Positions 28,837-38,980 of a stretch of DNA of 64,000 bases are shown here, piece after piece (positions within the stretch are counted from its first letter, which is position 1; every line of letters starts with the position of its first letter). The notes beneath the pieces were generated by a model. That model ran no database searches. It saw nothing but the letters and a program-made list of their open reading frames with translations, and was not told the DNA's origin. Position numbers and translations under genes: made by a program. This DNA comes from Rhizobium oryzicola (GTDB lineage: Bacteria; Pseudomonadota; Alphaproteobacteria; Rhizobiales; Rhizobiaceae), in contig NZ_JAUKWQ010000008.1 of assembly GCF_030504645.1 (NCBI RefSeq), positions 124,001 through 188,000 on the forward strand, given 5' to 3'.

Positions 28837-29502
28837 ATGAGCATTTCGAAGATCGCCTCCATCCTGTTCGGCCTCAGTGCGGTATTGGTCATCGCAACCA
28901 CACAGGCCATCGCCGCGCGCACACCGAAGGACACGCATTTCGCAGCGACCGATCAGCAGACGTCAATCCCGATCGGATGGGTTCTGTATTGCCAGGCGCA
29001 GCCTGCAGATTGCCATGCCCCCCAACCCAAGACAGAGGCGCTGACACTGGATGATCATCGCTGGAACGTCCTGCAGCGGATCAACCTTCTGGTCAATCAC
29101 CAGATCGCCGGTCTCTCTGACGAAGACCATTATCATATCGCCGCCAAGGGCATCGCCAACTGGTGGACTTATCCCGATGACGGCAAGGGCAATTGCAACG
29201 ACTATGTGATCTTGAAAAAGCGGCTGCTGGTCGAGGCAGGCCTGGACAGCTCGGCCCTTCTGCTGACGGTCGTGCTCGATCATGAGCAGGCGGGTCACCT
29301 GGTGTTGATGGTACGCACCGATCGCGGCGATATCATTCTGGACAACATGACCGACGACATCGTCTACTGGAACGAGACCGGCTACACCTTCCTGAAGCGC
29401 CAGACGGCTGAGAACCCCAACCGTTGGATCAGCTTCGACAACAGCGTCAGAACGGCAGCGGTCCGGACGGCCCAGGCTCAGCAGCCGGCATTTCGCCAGT
29501 AA
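28837..29502 (+). CDS. Transglutaminase-like cysteine proteinase (BTLCP, family C93)
   Basis: This 221-residue exported protein has a signal peptide (about residues 1-27, ending AIAARTP). The transglutaminase-like catalytic triad is visible as Cys120 (GKGNCNDYVILKKRLL), His154 (AGHLVLMV) and Asp169 (IILDNMTDD). The family is widespread in alphaproteobacteria and was predicted to be periplasmic cysteine proteases; the LapG-like members cleave adhesins. No adhesin or c-di-GMP gene is adjacent. ATG 28837 is chosen because the signal peptide begins there; 21 further in-frame residues upstream look noncoding. No strong ribosome site is seen. Its 3' end overlaps the convergent small gene by 25 bases. 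Confidence 0.85.
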   Translation: MSISKIASILFGLSAVLVIATTQAIAARTPKDTHFAATDQQTSIPIGWVLYCQAQPADCHAPQPKTEALTLDDHRWNVLQRINLLVNHQIAGLSDEDHYHIAAKGIANWWTYPDDGKGNCNDYVILKKRLLVEAGLDSSALLLTVVLDHEQAGHLVLMVRTDRGDIILDNMTDDIVYWNETGYTFLKRQTAENPNRWISFDNSVRTAAVRTAQAQQPAFRQ

Positions 29503-29810
29503 TCATCCATGAGATCTGCGCCATCCCTATCGAGGATGGCGAAATTGCCGGGGACGACCACAAAGAAGCGCTCGGTCTGCCCTTTACGAGCCGTTCCCGC
29601 CCGTTCATCGGCATAACCGCAGACGGTAAATCCGGATTTGTTGCGGTTCTCCCCCACATGCGTGATGCGGGTGGCAAGGGGCATGATATCCAATCGCCTG
29701 GCCAAGGCCTGTTCCACCCGCTGCGACAGATCCGCCCGCGTTGGCGGCGCCTCACCGGGCGCTGCCACCAGCACGACCATAGAAGCGATCAGAACGGAAA
29801 ACGGCGGCAT
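29478..29810 (-). CDS. Small secreted protein of unknown function
   Basis: I do not recognise this 110-residue protein. It starts with a signal peptide (residues 1 to about 27, PPFSVLIASMVVLVAAPGEA). The mature part is about 85 residues, charged, with SQRVEQALARRLDIMPLATRI, THVGENRNKSGFTVCGYADERAG and an end FVVVPGNFAILDRDGADLMDDYW. There are two cysteines. GAGAGAG lies about 5 bases before ATG 29810. It is 71 bases downstream of recN and may be cotranscribed with it. The stop lies inside the end of the convergent BTLCP gene. Confidence 0.65.
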   Translation of the reverse strand: MPPFSVLIASMVVLVAAPGEAPPTRADLSQRVEQALARRLDIMPLATRITHVGENRNKSGFTVCGYADERAGTARKGQTERFFVVVPGNFAILDRDGADLMDDYWRNAGC

Positions 29811-29881
29811 CAAACTCTCTCATACAATACGGAGTTTCAATCCGTTGATCCTATGCCGAAACGCAACGGAAAGCGCTTCAA

Positions 29882-31555
29882 TCAGCCGTTACCAGCCAGC
29901 AGACGCGCCGCAGCCGCCCTCGCCTCGTCCGTCACGGAAGCACCGGACAACATTCGGGCAATCTCTTCGGCCCGATGTTCCGGCGCCATGGTCGCGACGC
30001 GCGTGGCGATCTTGTCCGATCCATCGCCCGCCGGTCCCTTGGAGATGAGCAGATGCGTCGAGGCGCGCGCCGCCACCTGTGGGGCATGGGTGACGGAGAG
30101 AACCTGCACGCGATCCGACAAACGCTTGAGCCGCTGGCCAATGGCATCCGCCACCGCGCCACCCACGCCGGTATCGATTTCGTCGAAGACAAGCGTGGGA
30201 GCAGAGCCGCGATCGGCGAGCGCCACCTTGAGCGCCAGCAGGAAGCGCGAGAGCTCGCCGCCCGAGGCCACCTTCATGATCGGGCCGGGACGCGTGCCGG
30301 GATTGGTCTGCACATGGAATTCGACCGTATCGATACCTTCCGCCGCAGCATTCTCTGGATCGGTAGAGACCGTCACCATGAAGCGCGCGCGCTCCAGCTT
30401 CAGCGCCGGAAGTTCTGCCATCACAGCGTCTGCCAGTGCATCGGCACCATGATGGCGCTTGGCGGACAGAGCGAGAGCGGCAGCGTCGTAAGCCAGCTTG
30501 GCGGCCTCTGACACCTTCTGCAGCTGGCCGAGACGCTCCTCCCCCGCATCGAGTTCGGCGAGATCAGCAACCATCTTTTCGGCAAGCGCTGGCAGGTCAG
30601 CGACCGCCACGGAATATTTGCGGCCCGCGGCGCGCAGGGCAAACAGACGCTCTTCCACGCGCTCCAGCTGGCGTGGGTCGAACTCCGTCTTGCGCAGCGC
30701 CGCCTCCACCTCCATCTGCGCATTGGAAAGCAGATCGAGCGCCTGATCGAGCAGCTGAACCGTGTCTTCCAAGAGACCCGGCGCCTCATGGCTCTTTCGC
30801 TCCAGGCGCCGCATCATCGAGGAGAGAAGCGGCACGGGCGATGCGCTGCCATTCAGGAACTCGGACGCTTCCGCGATGTCGCCGGCAATCCGCTCGGACT
30901 TCTGCATCCGCGCCCGCTCTTCCGCCAGCTCGTCTTCCTCGCCATCGCGGGGACTTAAGGTCTCCAGTTCTTCGACGGAGGAACGCAGATAATCCGCCTC
31001 CCGTTGTGCCGCTTCGACGCGCGCCTTGTGCGTCTTCAAGGCACGCTCGGCATCCCGCCAGCTGCGGTACAGCTCAGAGACGGCAGTTGCCTCATCGGTG
31101 ACACCCGTAAACGCATCGAGAAGCGTGCGATGAGCGGCAATGTCCACCAGCGCACGGTCATCATGTTGGCCGTGAATTTCCACCAGCATCTGGCCTGCCT
31201 GTCGCATCAGCTGCACGCTGACCGGCTGGTCGTTGATGGAAGCCTTGGTGCGGCCATCGGCGGATTGAACGCGGCGGAAAATCAGGTCGCCATCATCATC
31301 GATACCGTTCTCACGCAGGAGAACGCGGGCGCGGTGGTTGCCGGCCACGTCAAAGACCGCCGTCACCTGCCCCTTGTCCAGACCATGGCGCACGAGACCG
31401 CCATCGCCACGCCCGCCAAGGGCCAGCGAAAGGCTATCAAGCAGAATGGACTTGCCCGCACCGGTTTCCCCGGTGAGCACAGATAGGCCGCTCTCGAAGG
31501 ACAGGTCCAGCCGCTCGATCAAGACGATATCGCGGATCGACAACTGGATCAGCAT
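29882..31555 (-). CDS. recN: DNA repair protein RecN
   Basis: This 557-residue SMC-like ATPase acts in double-strand break repair. It has the N-terminal Walker A (TGETGAGKSILLDSLSLALGG), two long coiled-coil arms around residues 150-360, the signature ASGGELSRFLLALKVALAD and Walker B LVFDEIDTGVGG, followed by VLSVTHAPQVAA. The ATG at 31555 follows the bamD stop by nine bases, with GGGG upstream, so the two are cotranscribed. I see no GTTC-N7-GTTC LexA box in the short gap, although recN is SOS-controlled in many bacteria. Confidence 0.96.
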   Translation of the reverse strand: MLIQLSIRDIVLIERLDLSFESGLSVLTGETGAGKSILLDSLSLALGGRGDGGLVRHGLDKGQVTAVFDVAGNHRARVLLRENGIDDDGDLIFRRVQSADGRTKASINDQPVSVQLMRQAGQMLVEIHGQHDDRALVDIAAHRTLLDAFTGVTDEATAVSELYRSWRDAERALKTHKARVEAAQREADYLRSSVEELETLSPRDGEEDELAEERARMQKSERIAGDIAEASEFLNGSASPVPLLSSMMRRLERKSHEAPGLLEDTVQLLDQALDLLSNAQMEVEAALRKTEFDPRQLERVEERLFALRAAGRKYSVAVADLPALAEKMVADLAELDAGEERLGQLQKVSEAAKLAYDAAALALSAKRHHGADALADAVMAELPALKLERARFMVTVSTDPENAAAEGIDTVEFHVQTNPGTRPGPIMKVASGGELSRFLLALKVALADRGSAPTLVFDEIDTGVGGAVADAIGQRLKRLSDRVQVLSVTHAPQVAARASTHLLISKGPAGDGSDKIATRVATMAPEHRAEEIARMLSGASVTDEARAAAARLLAGNG

Positions 31556-31564
31556 GATGCCCCG

Positions 31565-32431
31565 TCAGGTGCCGAGAAGTTTCGCTCCGGCACGCGAAAT
31601 CCACGAGCCGCTGTTTTCGCGGGGTTCAAGACCGCCGCCCTTCAGCAGTTTGAAGGAATCGGCATACCACTGGCTGTCTGGGTAGTTGTGGCCGAGAACG
31701 GCCGCAGCTGTCTGCGCCTCCTCGGTCACGCCCATGGCATAGTAGGCCTCGACGAGACGCGCGAGCGCCTCTTCAACCTGATTGGTGTTGCCGTAACGTT
31801 CAACCACGACGCGGAAGCGGGAAATAGCCGCCAGATATTCCTTGCGCTCGAGGTAGTAGCGGCCGATCTGCATTTCCTTGCCGGCCAACTGGTCACGCGC
31901 AAAGCGGATCTTCGCCTGCGCATCCTCGACATATTCCGACTTCGGATAATCCTTCACCACGACGCTCATGGCGTCGATCGTGCGAGAGGCTGCGCGCTGA
32001 TCCTGCGTCACATCGGCGATCTGCTTCGAATAAGACAGGCCGATCAGATACTGAACATAGGCGCTGTCGTCAGAACGCGGATACTGCTTCATGTAGCGAT
32101 TGCCGGTGGTGACGGCTTCGTCATACTGCCCAAGACGATACTTGGTGAAGGTGCTCATGACGAGCGCCTTGCGGCCCCACTCGCTGAACGGGTTCTGGCG
32201 ATCAATCGAATCGAACTTGCGGCTGGCTTCCGCCAAATTGCCGGCCTTCATATTGGCAAGGCCCTGCTTGTAGAGCTGTTCCGGCGGGTCGGTAGCCAGG
32301 CCGAGTTTGGTGATGTCGATATCGGGATCTGATTGGCAACCCGTCACCAAAACCCCGGCGCCGATCATTACCAGCGACACCAGAGCCACGCGGGCGGTGT
32401 TCCTCATTCCCATAGACATTGACTGAGCCAT
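31565..32431 (-). CDS. bamD: Outer membrane assembly lipoprotein BamD
   Basis: This 288-residue lipoprotein of the BAM complex inserts beta-barrel proteins into the outer membrane (formerly ComL). The signal sequence [14 protein letters not shown] ends in lipobox VTGC, and TPR-like repeats follow: [21 protein letters not shown], then [22 protein letters not shown] and [24 protein letters not shown] site precedes ATG 32431; ATG 32413 and 32407 remain possible. It lies downstream of the lpxC terminator, so it has its own promoter in 32432-32562, and it leads the bamD-recN unit. Confidence 0.93.
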   Translation of the reverse strand: MAQSMSMGMRNTARVALVSLVMIGAGVLVTGCQSDPDIDITKLGLATDPPEQLYKQGLANMKAGNLAEASRKFDSIDRQNPFSEWGRKALVMSTFTKYRLGQYDEAVTTGNRYMKQYPRSDDSAYVQYLIGLSYSKQIADVTQDQRAASRTIDAMSVVVKDYPKSEYVEDAQAKIRFARDQLAGKEMQIGRYYLERKEYLAAISRFRVVVERYGNTNQVEEALARLVEAYYAMGVTEEAQTAAAVLGHNYPDSQWYADSFKLLKGGGLEPRENSGSWISRAGAKLLGT

Positions 32432-32562
32432 ACGACAGTTCCCGATTGCCACGCGATAAGATCAACCGCTTGCTGGCGTTCTAGCCATAAAAGAAGCGTG
32501 ATAGCAACGCAATGGTCACCCTTTGACGCAATTTTATGGCAGCAAGTGTTAAGGTTCCCAAG

Positions 32563-32589
32563 AAAAAAGGCCGCCTCACCGAGACGGCC
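32563..32589 (-). terminator. Intrinsic terminator after lpxC
   Basis: On the minus strand GGCCGTCTC-GGT-GAGGCGGCC (one G-U pair) is followed by TTTTTT, 22 bases beyond the lpxC stop. It is a textbook terminator and separates lpxC from the bamD-recN unit. Confidence 0.88.
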
Positions 32590-32611
32590 CAGTCGACTGG
32601 ACTATGAATTT

Positions 32612-33565
32612 TCAACCAACCCAGGGTGCGAACTCGGGAACGTTGACAGCCACAAACTCACGTGCACGAACGCGCTGGCTGCGAGCCGGTGCCTCAACGA
32701 CTTCATAAGCCGTACGATCGCTCAAGAGAGCCTTCAGCGCATTGGCGTTCAGCTTGTGGCCGCCGCGGTAGGAGCGGTAGCAACCGATGAACTGCGCGCC
32801 GGCCAGAGCCAGATCCCCCACGGCATCCAGTGTCTTGTGACGCACGAATTCGTCCTTGTAACGCAGGCCTTCCACATTCACGACCGTATCGTCATCCGAG
32901 ATAACGACGGAATTTTCGAGCGAAGAACCGAGCGCGAAACCGGCAGCCCAGAGACGCTCCACATCCCGCATGAAGCCGAAGGTGCGGGCGCGCGACAGTT
33001 CCTCGCGGAACACGCCGGCGCTCAGATCGCCCTTCCAGGACTGGCGGCCGATAAGCGGCGAATCAAAGTCGATTTCCACTTCAAAGCGTGTGCCGTCGTA
33101 CGGCAGGAACTCCGCCCAGGAGGCACCGGAGTCGATTCGCACCGGCTTCAGCACCCTGATGTAACGACGCTTCACACCGAGATTGACGATGCCGACCTGT
33201 TCGATGGCGTCGATAAACGTGAAGGAACTGCCATCCATGATCGGCATTTCGGCGCCTTCGACTTCCACAACCACGTTATCGAGGCCAAGGGCATAAAGCG
33301 CGGCCATGACATGTTCAATGGTTGCGATCGAACGCGACAGAGACGTGCCGAGGACAGTGCAAAGATCCGTGTTACCGACGTTCGACGAGACGGCGCGATA
33401 TTCTACGACAGACCCGTCGGCCAATGTTCGGCTGAAGAGGATGCCGGTACCGGCTTCGGCAGGCTGAAAGGTAATGGAGACAGGACTACCGGAATGAACA
33501 CCAATACCCGACAGCGTAACCGGAGCGGCGATCGTGGTCTGAAACCCAAGAAGTCCAATAGTCAT
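32612..33565 (-). CDS. lpxC: UDP-3-O-acyl-N-acetylglucosamine deacetylase
   Basis: This 317-residue zinc enzyme carries out the committed step of lipid A synthesis. Zinc and catalytic residues are visible as His85 (TIEHVMAAL), His243 and Asp247 (RHKTLDAVGDL) and His270 (RGGHKLN). The opening QTTIAAPVTLSGIGVHSG is typical. I start at ATG 33565 with AAGG upstream; the open frame extends to 33706 but that part is not LpxC-like. It follows ftsZ on the same strand, 269 bases on, with a terminator between, as in many alphaproteobacteria where lpxC trails the dcw cluster. Confidence 0.96.
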   Translation of the reverse strand: MTIGLLGFQTTIAAPVTLSGIGVHSGSPVSITFQPAEAGTGILFSRTLADGSVVEYRAVSSNVGNTDLCTVLGTSLSRSIATIEHVMAALYALGLDNVVVEVEGAEMPIMDGSSFTFIDAIEQVGIVNLGVKRRYIRVLKPVRIDSGASWAEFLPYDGTRFEVEIDFDSPLIGRQSWKGDLSAGVFREELSRARTFGFMRDVERLWAAGFALGSSLENSVVISDDDTVVNVEGLRYKDEFVRHKTLDAVGDLALAGAQFIGCYRSYRGGHKLNANALKALLSDRTAYEVVEAPARSQRVRAREFVAVNVPEFAPWVG

Positions 33566-33781
33566 TTCATTTGCCTTTATATTGCCAGCCCGGACTTTGG
33601 AGGTCCGACCCGGGATCTTTTTGGCCAGACGTCGCATAATGGGACGGTCGATTCCGGCTTCTTCTATCTTCGTAAATACGGCGGCTGCCCGCCCATTCCA
33701 AATCACTGTTTTTTTCGCATTGTTACGAAATCCGCAAAACCGTCACCGTGCTATGCGGCTAGCCGCCTGGCGTCAAAACGC

Positions 33782-33812
33782 AAGAAGCCCAGGCAAGCGG
33801 CCCGGGCTTCTT
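33782..33812 (-). terminator. Terminator-like hairpin after ftsZ (bidirectional)
   Basis: A stem of about 12 bp with one G-U pair (AAGAAGCCCGGG / CCTGGGCTTCTT on the minus strand) and a 7-base loop begins 22 bases after the ftsZ stop. A short T-rich run follows on the minus strand and TTTT follows on the plus strand. Confidence 0.75.
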
Positions 33813-33834
33813 TTCAACAGATATTTCAAGCGCT

Positions 33835-35640
33835 TCAGGTGGACTGACGGCGCAGGAAAGCAGGGATTTCCAGCTGATCGTCCTCGTGGTGAGCACTGGA
33901 GGACGGAACAGCGCGACCGTGATCATCCAGATTGCCACGACGGGGTGCATAAAGGCTTGCTTCCGGCGACAGCGGACGGCGCTGCTGCGAAGCCGCAGAC
34001 GGTGCCTGGTTCGTCATGTCAGCCGAAACATTGTCCTCGTCTTCGCGACGGCCAAGCGAATTCGTGATCCGCTTCAGAAGGCCCATCGGTCCCCGCTCTT
34101 CAGCGGCCTGCTGAACCGGCTGCGCACGATGGTCCATCTCGGCCTTCACGACGGGCGGGAAGTCCTCGACCTTCGGCATGCGAACCTGATCGATGCTGGA
34201 GCGAACCAGAGGCGACGGCTGTTCCATCGGTTGGCTGATGCGCGGAGCGGCCGGCTGCGGCGCAACCGGTGCTGGCTGTGCCATCATAGGTGCCGGTGCG
34301 GGCTGCGCTGCAAAAGACGGCGCGGGAGCCGGTGCAGGCGCCGGACGGGAGACGATCGGCTCGACCGGCGCGGCGGCCTGGAACAGGCGGCTCTGCGGAC
34401 GGAACTCTTCCTCAACCGGAGCCGGCGCGGGCTGCGGGGCGACCGGCTGCGGAGCCGGGACAGACTGGTGCATGGAGTTCAACGCCAGTTCACGTTCCAG
34501 CTGGGCTTCTGCCTGACGGATCGTATCGGCAACCGGGTCGATGATCGGAGCACGGGGTGCCTGCGTCATTGCAGGCTGCATTGCGGCCGGAGCCGAAGCA
34601 ACGGCCGCGGAAGGACGGATAATCGGCTTCTGCGCAGCGCGCATTTCAGCCGCACGAAGATCGTTCTCCGCCATGGCGCGATCGATGCCGGTGGCAACGA
34701 CGGACACGCGGATGACGCCTTCCAGCGCCTCGTCGAAGGTCGCGCCCAGGATGATGTTCGCATCCGGATCGACTTCTTCACGAATGCGGGTTGCCGCTTC
34801 GTCGACTTCAAACAGGGTGAGGTCGCGACCGCCGGTGATGGAGATCAACAGGCCCTGTGCACCCTTCATCGAGGTTTCATCGAGCAGCGGGTTGGCAATC
34901 GCGGCCTCGGCGGCCTGCATCGCACGGCCCTGGCCGGAAGCCTCGCCGGTACCCATCATTGCGCGGCCCATTTCGCGCATGACCGAACGCACGTCAGCGA
35001 AGTCGAGGTTGATGAGACCTTCCTTCACCATCAGGTCGGTGATGCAGGCAACGCCCGAATAGAGCACCTGGTCAGCCATGGCGAAGGCATCGGCGAAGGT
35101 CGTCTTGTCGTTGGCGATGCGGAAGAGATTCTGGTTCGGAATGACGATCAGCGTGTCGACCGACTTCTGCAACTCGGAGATGCCCTGCTCGGCCAGACGC
35201 ATGCGACGGCCACCTTCGAAGTGGAAGGGCTTGGTCACGACGCCAACCGTCAGAATGCCCTTGCTGCGGGCCGCCTGAGCCACAACCGGAGCCGCACCCG
35301 TGCCGGTGCCGCCGCCCATGCCGGCGGTGACGAAGCACATATGCGTGCTCGACAGGTGATCCATGATCTCGTCGAGGCATTCTTCGGCAGCCGCGCGGCC
35401 GACTTCCGGCTGCGAACCGGCGCCGAGGCCTTCGGTTACCTGTACGCCCATCTGGATGATGCGTTCGGCCTTGGACATCGTCAGGGCCTGGGCATCGGTG
35501 TTGGCGACGACGAAATCGACACCCTCGAGACCAGCGGTGATCATGTTGTTGACAGCGTTTCCGCCGCCACCGCCGACGCCGAAGACAGTGATCCGAGGCT
35601 TAAGCTCGGTAATGTCCGGCTTTTGCAGCTTGATGGTCAT
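33835..35640 (-). CDS. ftsZ: Cell division GTPase FtsZ
   Basis: This 601-residue tubulin homologue forms the Z-ring. The GTPase core (about residues 12-320) has [14 protein letters not shown], the tubulin signature [13 protein letters not shown], and the T7 loop [11 protein letters not shown]. The core is followed by an unusually long linker of about 250 residues, rich in Pro, Ala and Gln, as in Rhizobiaceae. It closes with the conserved peptide [13 protein letters not shown], which binds FtsA and other partners. ATG 35640 has AAGGAAC nine bases upstream. The 86-base gap to ftsA may hold a promoter. It is the last gene of the ddl-ftsQ-ftsA-ftsZ unit. Confidence 0.98.
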   Translation of the reverse strand: MTIKLQKPDITELKPRITVFGVGGGGGNAVNNMITAGLEGVDFVVANTDAQALTMSKAERIIQMGVQVTEGLGAGSQPEVGRAAAEECLDEIMDHLSSTHMCFVTAGMGGGTGTGAAPVVAQAARSKGILTVGVVTKPFHFEGGRRMRLAEQGISELQKSVDTLIVIPNQNLFRIANDKTTFADAFAMADQVLYSGVACITDLMVKEGLINLDFADVRSVMREMGRAMMGTGEASGQGRAMQAAEAAIANPLLDETSMKGAQGLLISITGGRDLTLFEVDEAATRIREEVDPDANIILGATFDEALEGVIRVSVVATGIDRAMAENDLRAAEMRAAQKPIIRPSAAVASAPAAMQPAMTQAPRAPIIDPVADTIRQAEAQLERELALNSMHQSVPAPQPVAPQPAPAPVEEEFRPQSRLFQAAAPVEPIVSRPAPAPAPAPSFAAQPAPAPMMAQPAPVAPQPAAPRISQPMEQPSPLVRSSIDQVRMPKVEDFPPVVKAEMDHRAQPVQQAAEERGPMGLLKRITNSLGRREDEDNVSADMTNQAPSAASQQRRPLSPEASLYAPRRGNLDDHGRAVPSSSAHHEDDQLEIPAFLRRQST

Positions 35641-35726
35641 TGTAACCGTTCCTTCTTTCTCTGGCCGCCTCGCCAAGCCGGCCGATTCTTTCCATTAGGC
35701 TGATACGCTTGCGTGAAACTCGCGCC

Positions 35727-37058
35727 TCAGAAACTTTCTTTCAACCACTGCCCCATTCGAGCGATCCGGCTGTTTCCATTGCCGAATCCCGACAGGAAGC
35801 CGCCTTGCGACGCATGCGTCTCCATGTCCGCGACCTGCGGGTAAATCATCAGACCCACCGCGGTCGAAAAGGCTGGCCCCTTGGCTGCCGTTGGCAGGCC
35901 CGAGACCCCCATCGGTCGGCCGATACGCACATTACGGGCCAGGATACGACGTGCCGTATCCGGCAGGCCGGTCAACTGGCTGGCGCCGCCCGTCAAAACG
36001 ACGCGCTTTCCGACGATGGGGCTGAAACCGGACTTTTGTATGCGGTCGCGGATCAGTTCCAGCGTCTCCTCCAGGCGAGCGCGAACGATGCGCGTCACCA
36101 GGGCGCGTGGCACCTGTGTTGGCTGATCACGGTCATCCTCGCCGATCGGCGGTACGGATATGAGATCCCGTTCATCGGCTGCTGTCGCAATCGCCGACCC
36201 GTGGACTACCTTCATACGCTCAGCGTCCTCGATTCGGGTAGATAGTCCGCGTGCTAAATCTGTCGTGACGTGATGTCCACCGATACCAATCGCATCCGTG
36301 TGCACGAGCTTGCCTTCCGCAAAGACGGAAATCGTCGTCGTGCCACCGCCCATATCGATCGCCGCACAGCCCAGCTCCACCTCGTCATCAACCAAGGCAG
36401 CAAGGCCGCTTGCATAAGGCGTTGCGACGATGCCTTCGACGGAGAGATGCGCCCGGTTGATGCAAAGCTCCAGATTGCGGAGTGCGGCGCGCTCAGCGGT
36501 CACAACATGCATGTCGACGCCAAGCACATCGCCATACATCGAAAGCGGATCCTGAATGCCGCGCTCGCCATCCAGGGAGAAGCCGGTCGGCAGGGAATGC
36601 AGCACGGCGCGGTCCTGCCGCAGCGACTGTTGAGCCGCAGCCGTCAGCACCTTGCGCAGGTCGCCCGCTTCCACTTCCTGGCCGCCGAGATCGATTGTCG
36701 CGGTGTAGACATCGCTGGTGAGACGTCCGGCCGACACATTAACGATCAGGCTGTCGATAGTGAGGCCGGCCATGCGCTCGGCGGAATCAACGGCGAGACG
36801 CACCACGCTTTCGACGGCATCGAGGTCGGCGATCACGCCGGATTTCACGCCGCGCGAACGCTGATGACCGATGCCGATGATTTCGACGTGGTGGGTGCGG
36901 TTCGGCAGGATCTGGCTTTCCGCACGCGGCGTCAGACGGCCGATCATGCACACGACCTTGCTGGAGCCAATGTCAAGGACCGACACCACATGCGTGCGCT
37001 TAGAAGAAAGCGGCTTCAGCCGGGGCAGGCCGAAATGGGAAGAACCGAACAGGCTCAC
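35727..37058 (-). CDS. ftsA: Cell division protein FtsA
   Basis: This 443-residue actin-like protein ties FtsZ filaments to the membrane. ATPase motifs are VVSVLDIGSSKVVCMIG (phosphate 1), GCAAIDMGGGTTTISVF (phosphate 2) and KRVVLTGGASQLTGL (adenosine). The 1C domain region is RLTSDVYTATIDL. The C-terminal amphipathic helix SRIARMGQWLKESF is the membrane target sequence. Its ATG overlaps the ftsQ stop by four bases. It is a little longer than E. coli FtsA, with an N-terminal extension of about 20 residues. Confidence 0.97.
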   Translation of the reverse strand: MSLFGSSHFGLPRLKPLSSKRTHVVSVLDIGSSKVVCMIGRLTPRAESQILPNRTHHVEIIGIGHQRSRGVKSGVIADLDAVESVVRLAVDSAERMAGLTIDSLIVNVSAGRLTSDVYTATIDLGGQEVEAGDLRKVLTAAAQQSLRQDRAVLHSLPTGFSLDGERGIQDPLSMYGDVLGVDMHVVTAERAALRNLELCINRAHLSVEGIVATPYASGLAALVDDEVELGCAAIDMGGGTTTISVFAEGKLVHTDAIGIGGHHVTTDLARGLSTRIEDAERMKVVHGSAIATAADERDLISVPPIGEDDRDQPTQVPRALVTRIVRARLEETLELIRDRIQKSGFSPIVGKRVVLTGGASQLTGLPDTARRILARNVRIGRPMGVSGLPTAAKGPAFSTAVGLMIYPQVADMETHASQGGFLSGFGNGNSRIARMGQWLKESF

Positions 37059-37987
37059 GTCTGACCTCCTGCCTTGGCAAGCGCCTTGGTGCGGGCGGCA
37101 AGCGCCTGCGCGCGCCGGTCGGCAGCGCCGGGCGTCAAGCGAATAGTGGTGCGATCTGCAAGCCGCAGATCAATGGCGGCGATATCGCGCTGCAGAACGC
37201 CCTGCTCCGCCTCGTACTTGGCAAGCACAGCCATGGCGCGCTCGATATCGAATTCCGGCAGCTTGAGAACCACGCCGTTATCGAGATGCAAATCCCAGCG
37301 GCGACCAGCGACGCGCACATAGGCGCGAACGCGGTTCTTGATATCCGGCCACTTGGAAAGCTCGGCCTCGAAGGTGGCTGCATATTTTTCGGCATCCCGA
37401 CCGACAAACAGCGGCAGAGACGCAAACTTGTTGTCGCGCAACGGCGCAATGATGCTGCCGTCCTTCTCGATCAGCGATAGCTCCGATCCGTGCTGCCAGA
37501 TGCCAAACGCGCTGCGCTCCTTGAGCATCACCTCGATCGTCTTCGGGTAGACCTTGCGCACTTCCGCATACTCGACCCAAGGCAGGCCAGAGAGCTTGCG
37601 GCGGGCGGCATCCACATCGAGCGACAGAAGCGACGTCGTGCCATCGAGACCGAGCAGCTGCAGGATATCGATTTCGGACGTCTCGTTGTTGCCAGAGACG
37701 CGAACGCTTTCGATGGCAAAACCGGCAGCAGACGTCGTTGCCTGCGCAAAATCCTGCGCATGGCCGCCGAGCGACATGCCATAGAGACCAACGGCACCGA
37801 AGAAGGCAAACACGGAGACCGTGCCAGTGTGGCGCGGGATGTTGATTCGGCCCGTGGCAAGGCTGACGCAGAAGCGGAAAACGCGCCGCAACGGGCGCGG
37901 AAGGATCATCCGGTCATCCCCGGATACCGGGTAGTCCGCAGAACGGCCACGTGCGGCCGAAGCTCTTCTACCGATCATCGCAAGCAC
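37055..37987 (-). CDS. ftsQ: Cell division protein FtsQ
   Basis: This 310-residue bitopic membrane protein of the divisome has a basic cytoplasmic head of about 60 residues and one TM segment ([19 protein letters not shown]). A POTRA domain ([25 protein letters not shown]) and the beta domain with [24 protein letters not shown] follow. I choose GTG 37987, because GGAGG stands seven bases before it; the ATG at 37978 overlaps the ddl stop as ATGA but has no well-placed ribosome site. Either way, the start lies within the end of ddl, showing translational coupling. Confidence 0.94.
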   Translation of the reverse strand: MLAMIGRRASAARGRSADYPVSGDDRMILPRPLRRVFRFCVSLATGRINIPRHTGTVSVFAFFGAVGLYGMSLGGHAQDFAQATTSAAGFAIESVRVSGNNETSEIDILQLLGLDGTTSLLSLDVDAARRKLSGLPWVEYAEVRKVYPKTIEVMLKERSAFGIWQHGSELSLIEKDGSIIAPLRDNKFASLPLFVGRDAEKYAATFEAELSKWPDIKNRVRAYVRVAGRRWDLHLDNGVVLKLPEFDIERAMAVLAKYEAEQGVLQRDIAAIDLRLADRTTIRLTPGAADRRAQALAARTKALAKAGGQT

Positions 37988-38901
37988 GAAGCATCCTCCA
38001 CCATCCAACGGACGAGCTCACCAAAGGAAAGGCCTTCATGGGCCGCCATTTCAGGCACCAGGGAGGTTGGGGTCATGCCGGGCTGGGTATTGATCTCAAG
38101 CCAAATCAGCTCGCCGTCCTCGGAGAAGCGGTCGTCGTAACGGAAGTCGGACCGACTCACTCCACGACAGCCCATCGCCTGATGCGCCTTAAGAGCGAGT
38201 GTTTGTATCTTTTGGTAAATATTTGGTGAAATTTGCGCCGGAATGACATGCTTCGAGCCACCGGCCGCGTACTTCGCATCATAGTCGTAGAAGGTGTTGG
38301 AGAGCGGCACGATCTCGGTCACACCCAGCGCGCGATCACCCATCACACCACAGGTCAGTTCGCGGCCTGCCACATAGCGCTCGACGAGAACAGTGTCCCC
38401 ATAGCGCCAGTCACTGGAACCCAGCACCTGCGGCGGATGAGACTGGCCTTCGCGGACAATCACCACACCGAAGGAAGAACCTTCACGAACCGGCTTCACC
38501 ACGTAAGGCGCGGGCATCGGATGTTCCGAGCCGATCTGATGACGATCCACAACCAGCGCTTCCGCGACAGGCACGCCGGCTGACGCCGCCACATGGCGGG
38601 CGCGCGACTTGTCCATGGCAAGCGCAGATGCCAGTACGCCCGAATGCGTATAGGGAATTTGCAGATATTCGAGAATGCCTTGGATCGCACCGTCCTCACC
38701 AAAGGGACCGTGCAGCGCATTGAAGGCAACATCGGGACGCAATTCGTTGAGACGCGCCGCCACATTGCGATCGACATCAATACGAGTGACGCGGAAGCCT
38801 TCCGCCTCCAGCGCATCCGCACAGGCATTCCCCGAAGACAGGCTTACCGGGCGCTCGGAAGACAGACCTCCCATCAGAACCGCCACATGCTTGCCACTCA
38901 T
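37975..38901 (-). CDS. ddl: D-alanine--D-alanine ligase
   Basis: This 308-residue ATP-grasp ligase makes D-Ala-D-Ala for MurF. The opening [20 protein letters not shown] and [16 protein letters not shown], the ATP-grasp core [15 protein letters not shown] and the metal-site [15 protein letters not shown] are all present. The tyrosine-containing [12 protein letters not shown] marks it as the DdlB type. ATG 38901 has AGGGG nine bases upstream. It heads the ddl-ftsQ-ftsA-ftsZ unit, separated from murB by the inserted MFS gene and a small secreted gene. Confidence 0.96.
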   Translation of the reverse strand: MSGKHVAVLMGGLSSERPVSLSSGNACADALEAEGFRVTRIDVDRNVAARLNELRPDVAFNALHGPFGEDGAIQGILEYLQIPYTHSGVLASALAMDKSRARHVAASAGVPVAEALVVDRHQIGSEHPMPAPYVVKPVREGSSFGVVIVREGQSHPPQVLGSSDWRYGDTVLVERYVAGRELTCGVMGDRALGVTEIVPLSNTFYDYDAKYAAGGSKHVIPAQISPNIYQKIQTLALKAHQAMGCRGVSRSDFRYDDRFSEDGELIWLEINTQPGMTPTSLVPEMAAHEGLSFGELVRWMVEDASCLR

Positions 38902-38980
38902 CAAAATGCCCCTGCTTGCTTTTCTATTGTCGATTGCCGGTGCGCAGATGTGATTCTTGCGCATGTCCATTAGACCCTGA

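Noticed and set aside
31556-31564. A LexA box for SOS control of recN
   Set aside because: Only nine bases separate bamD and recN and no GTTC-N7-GTTC pattern is present there.
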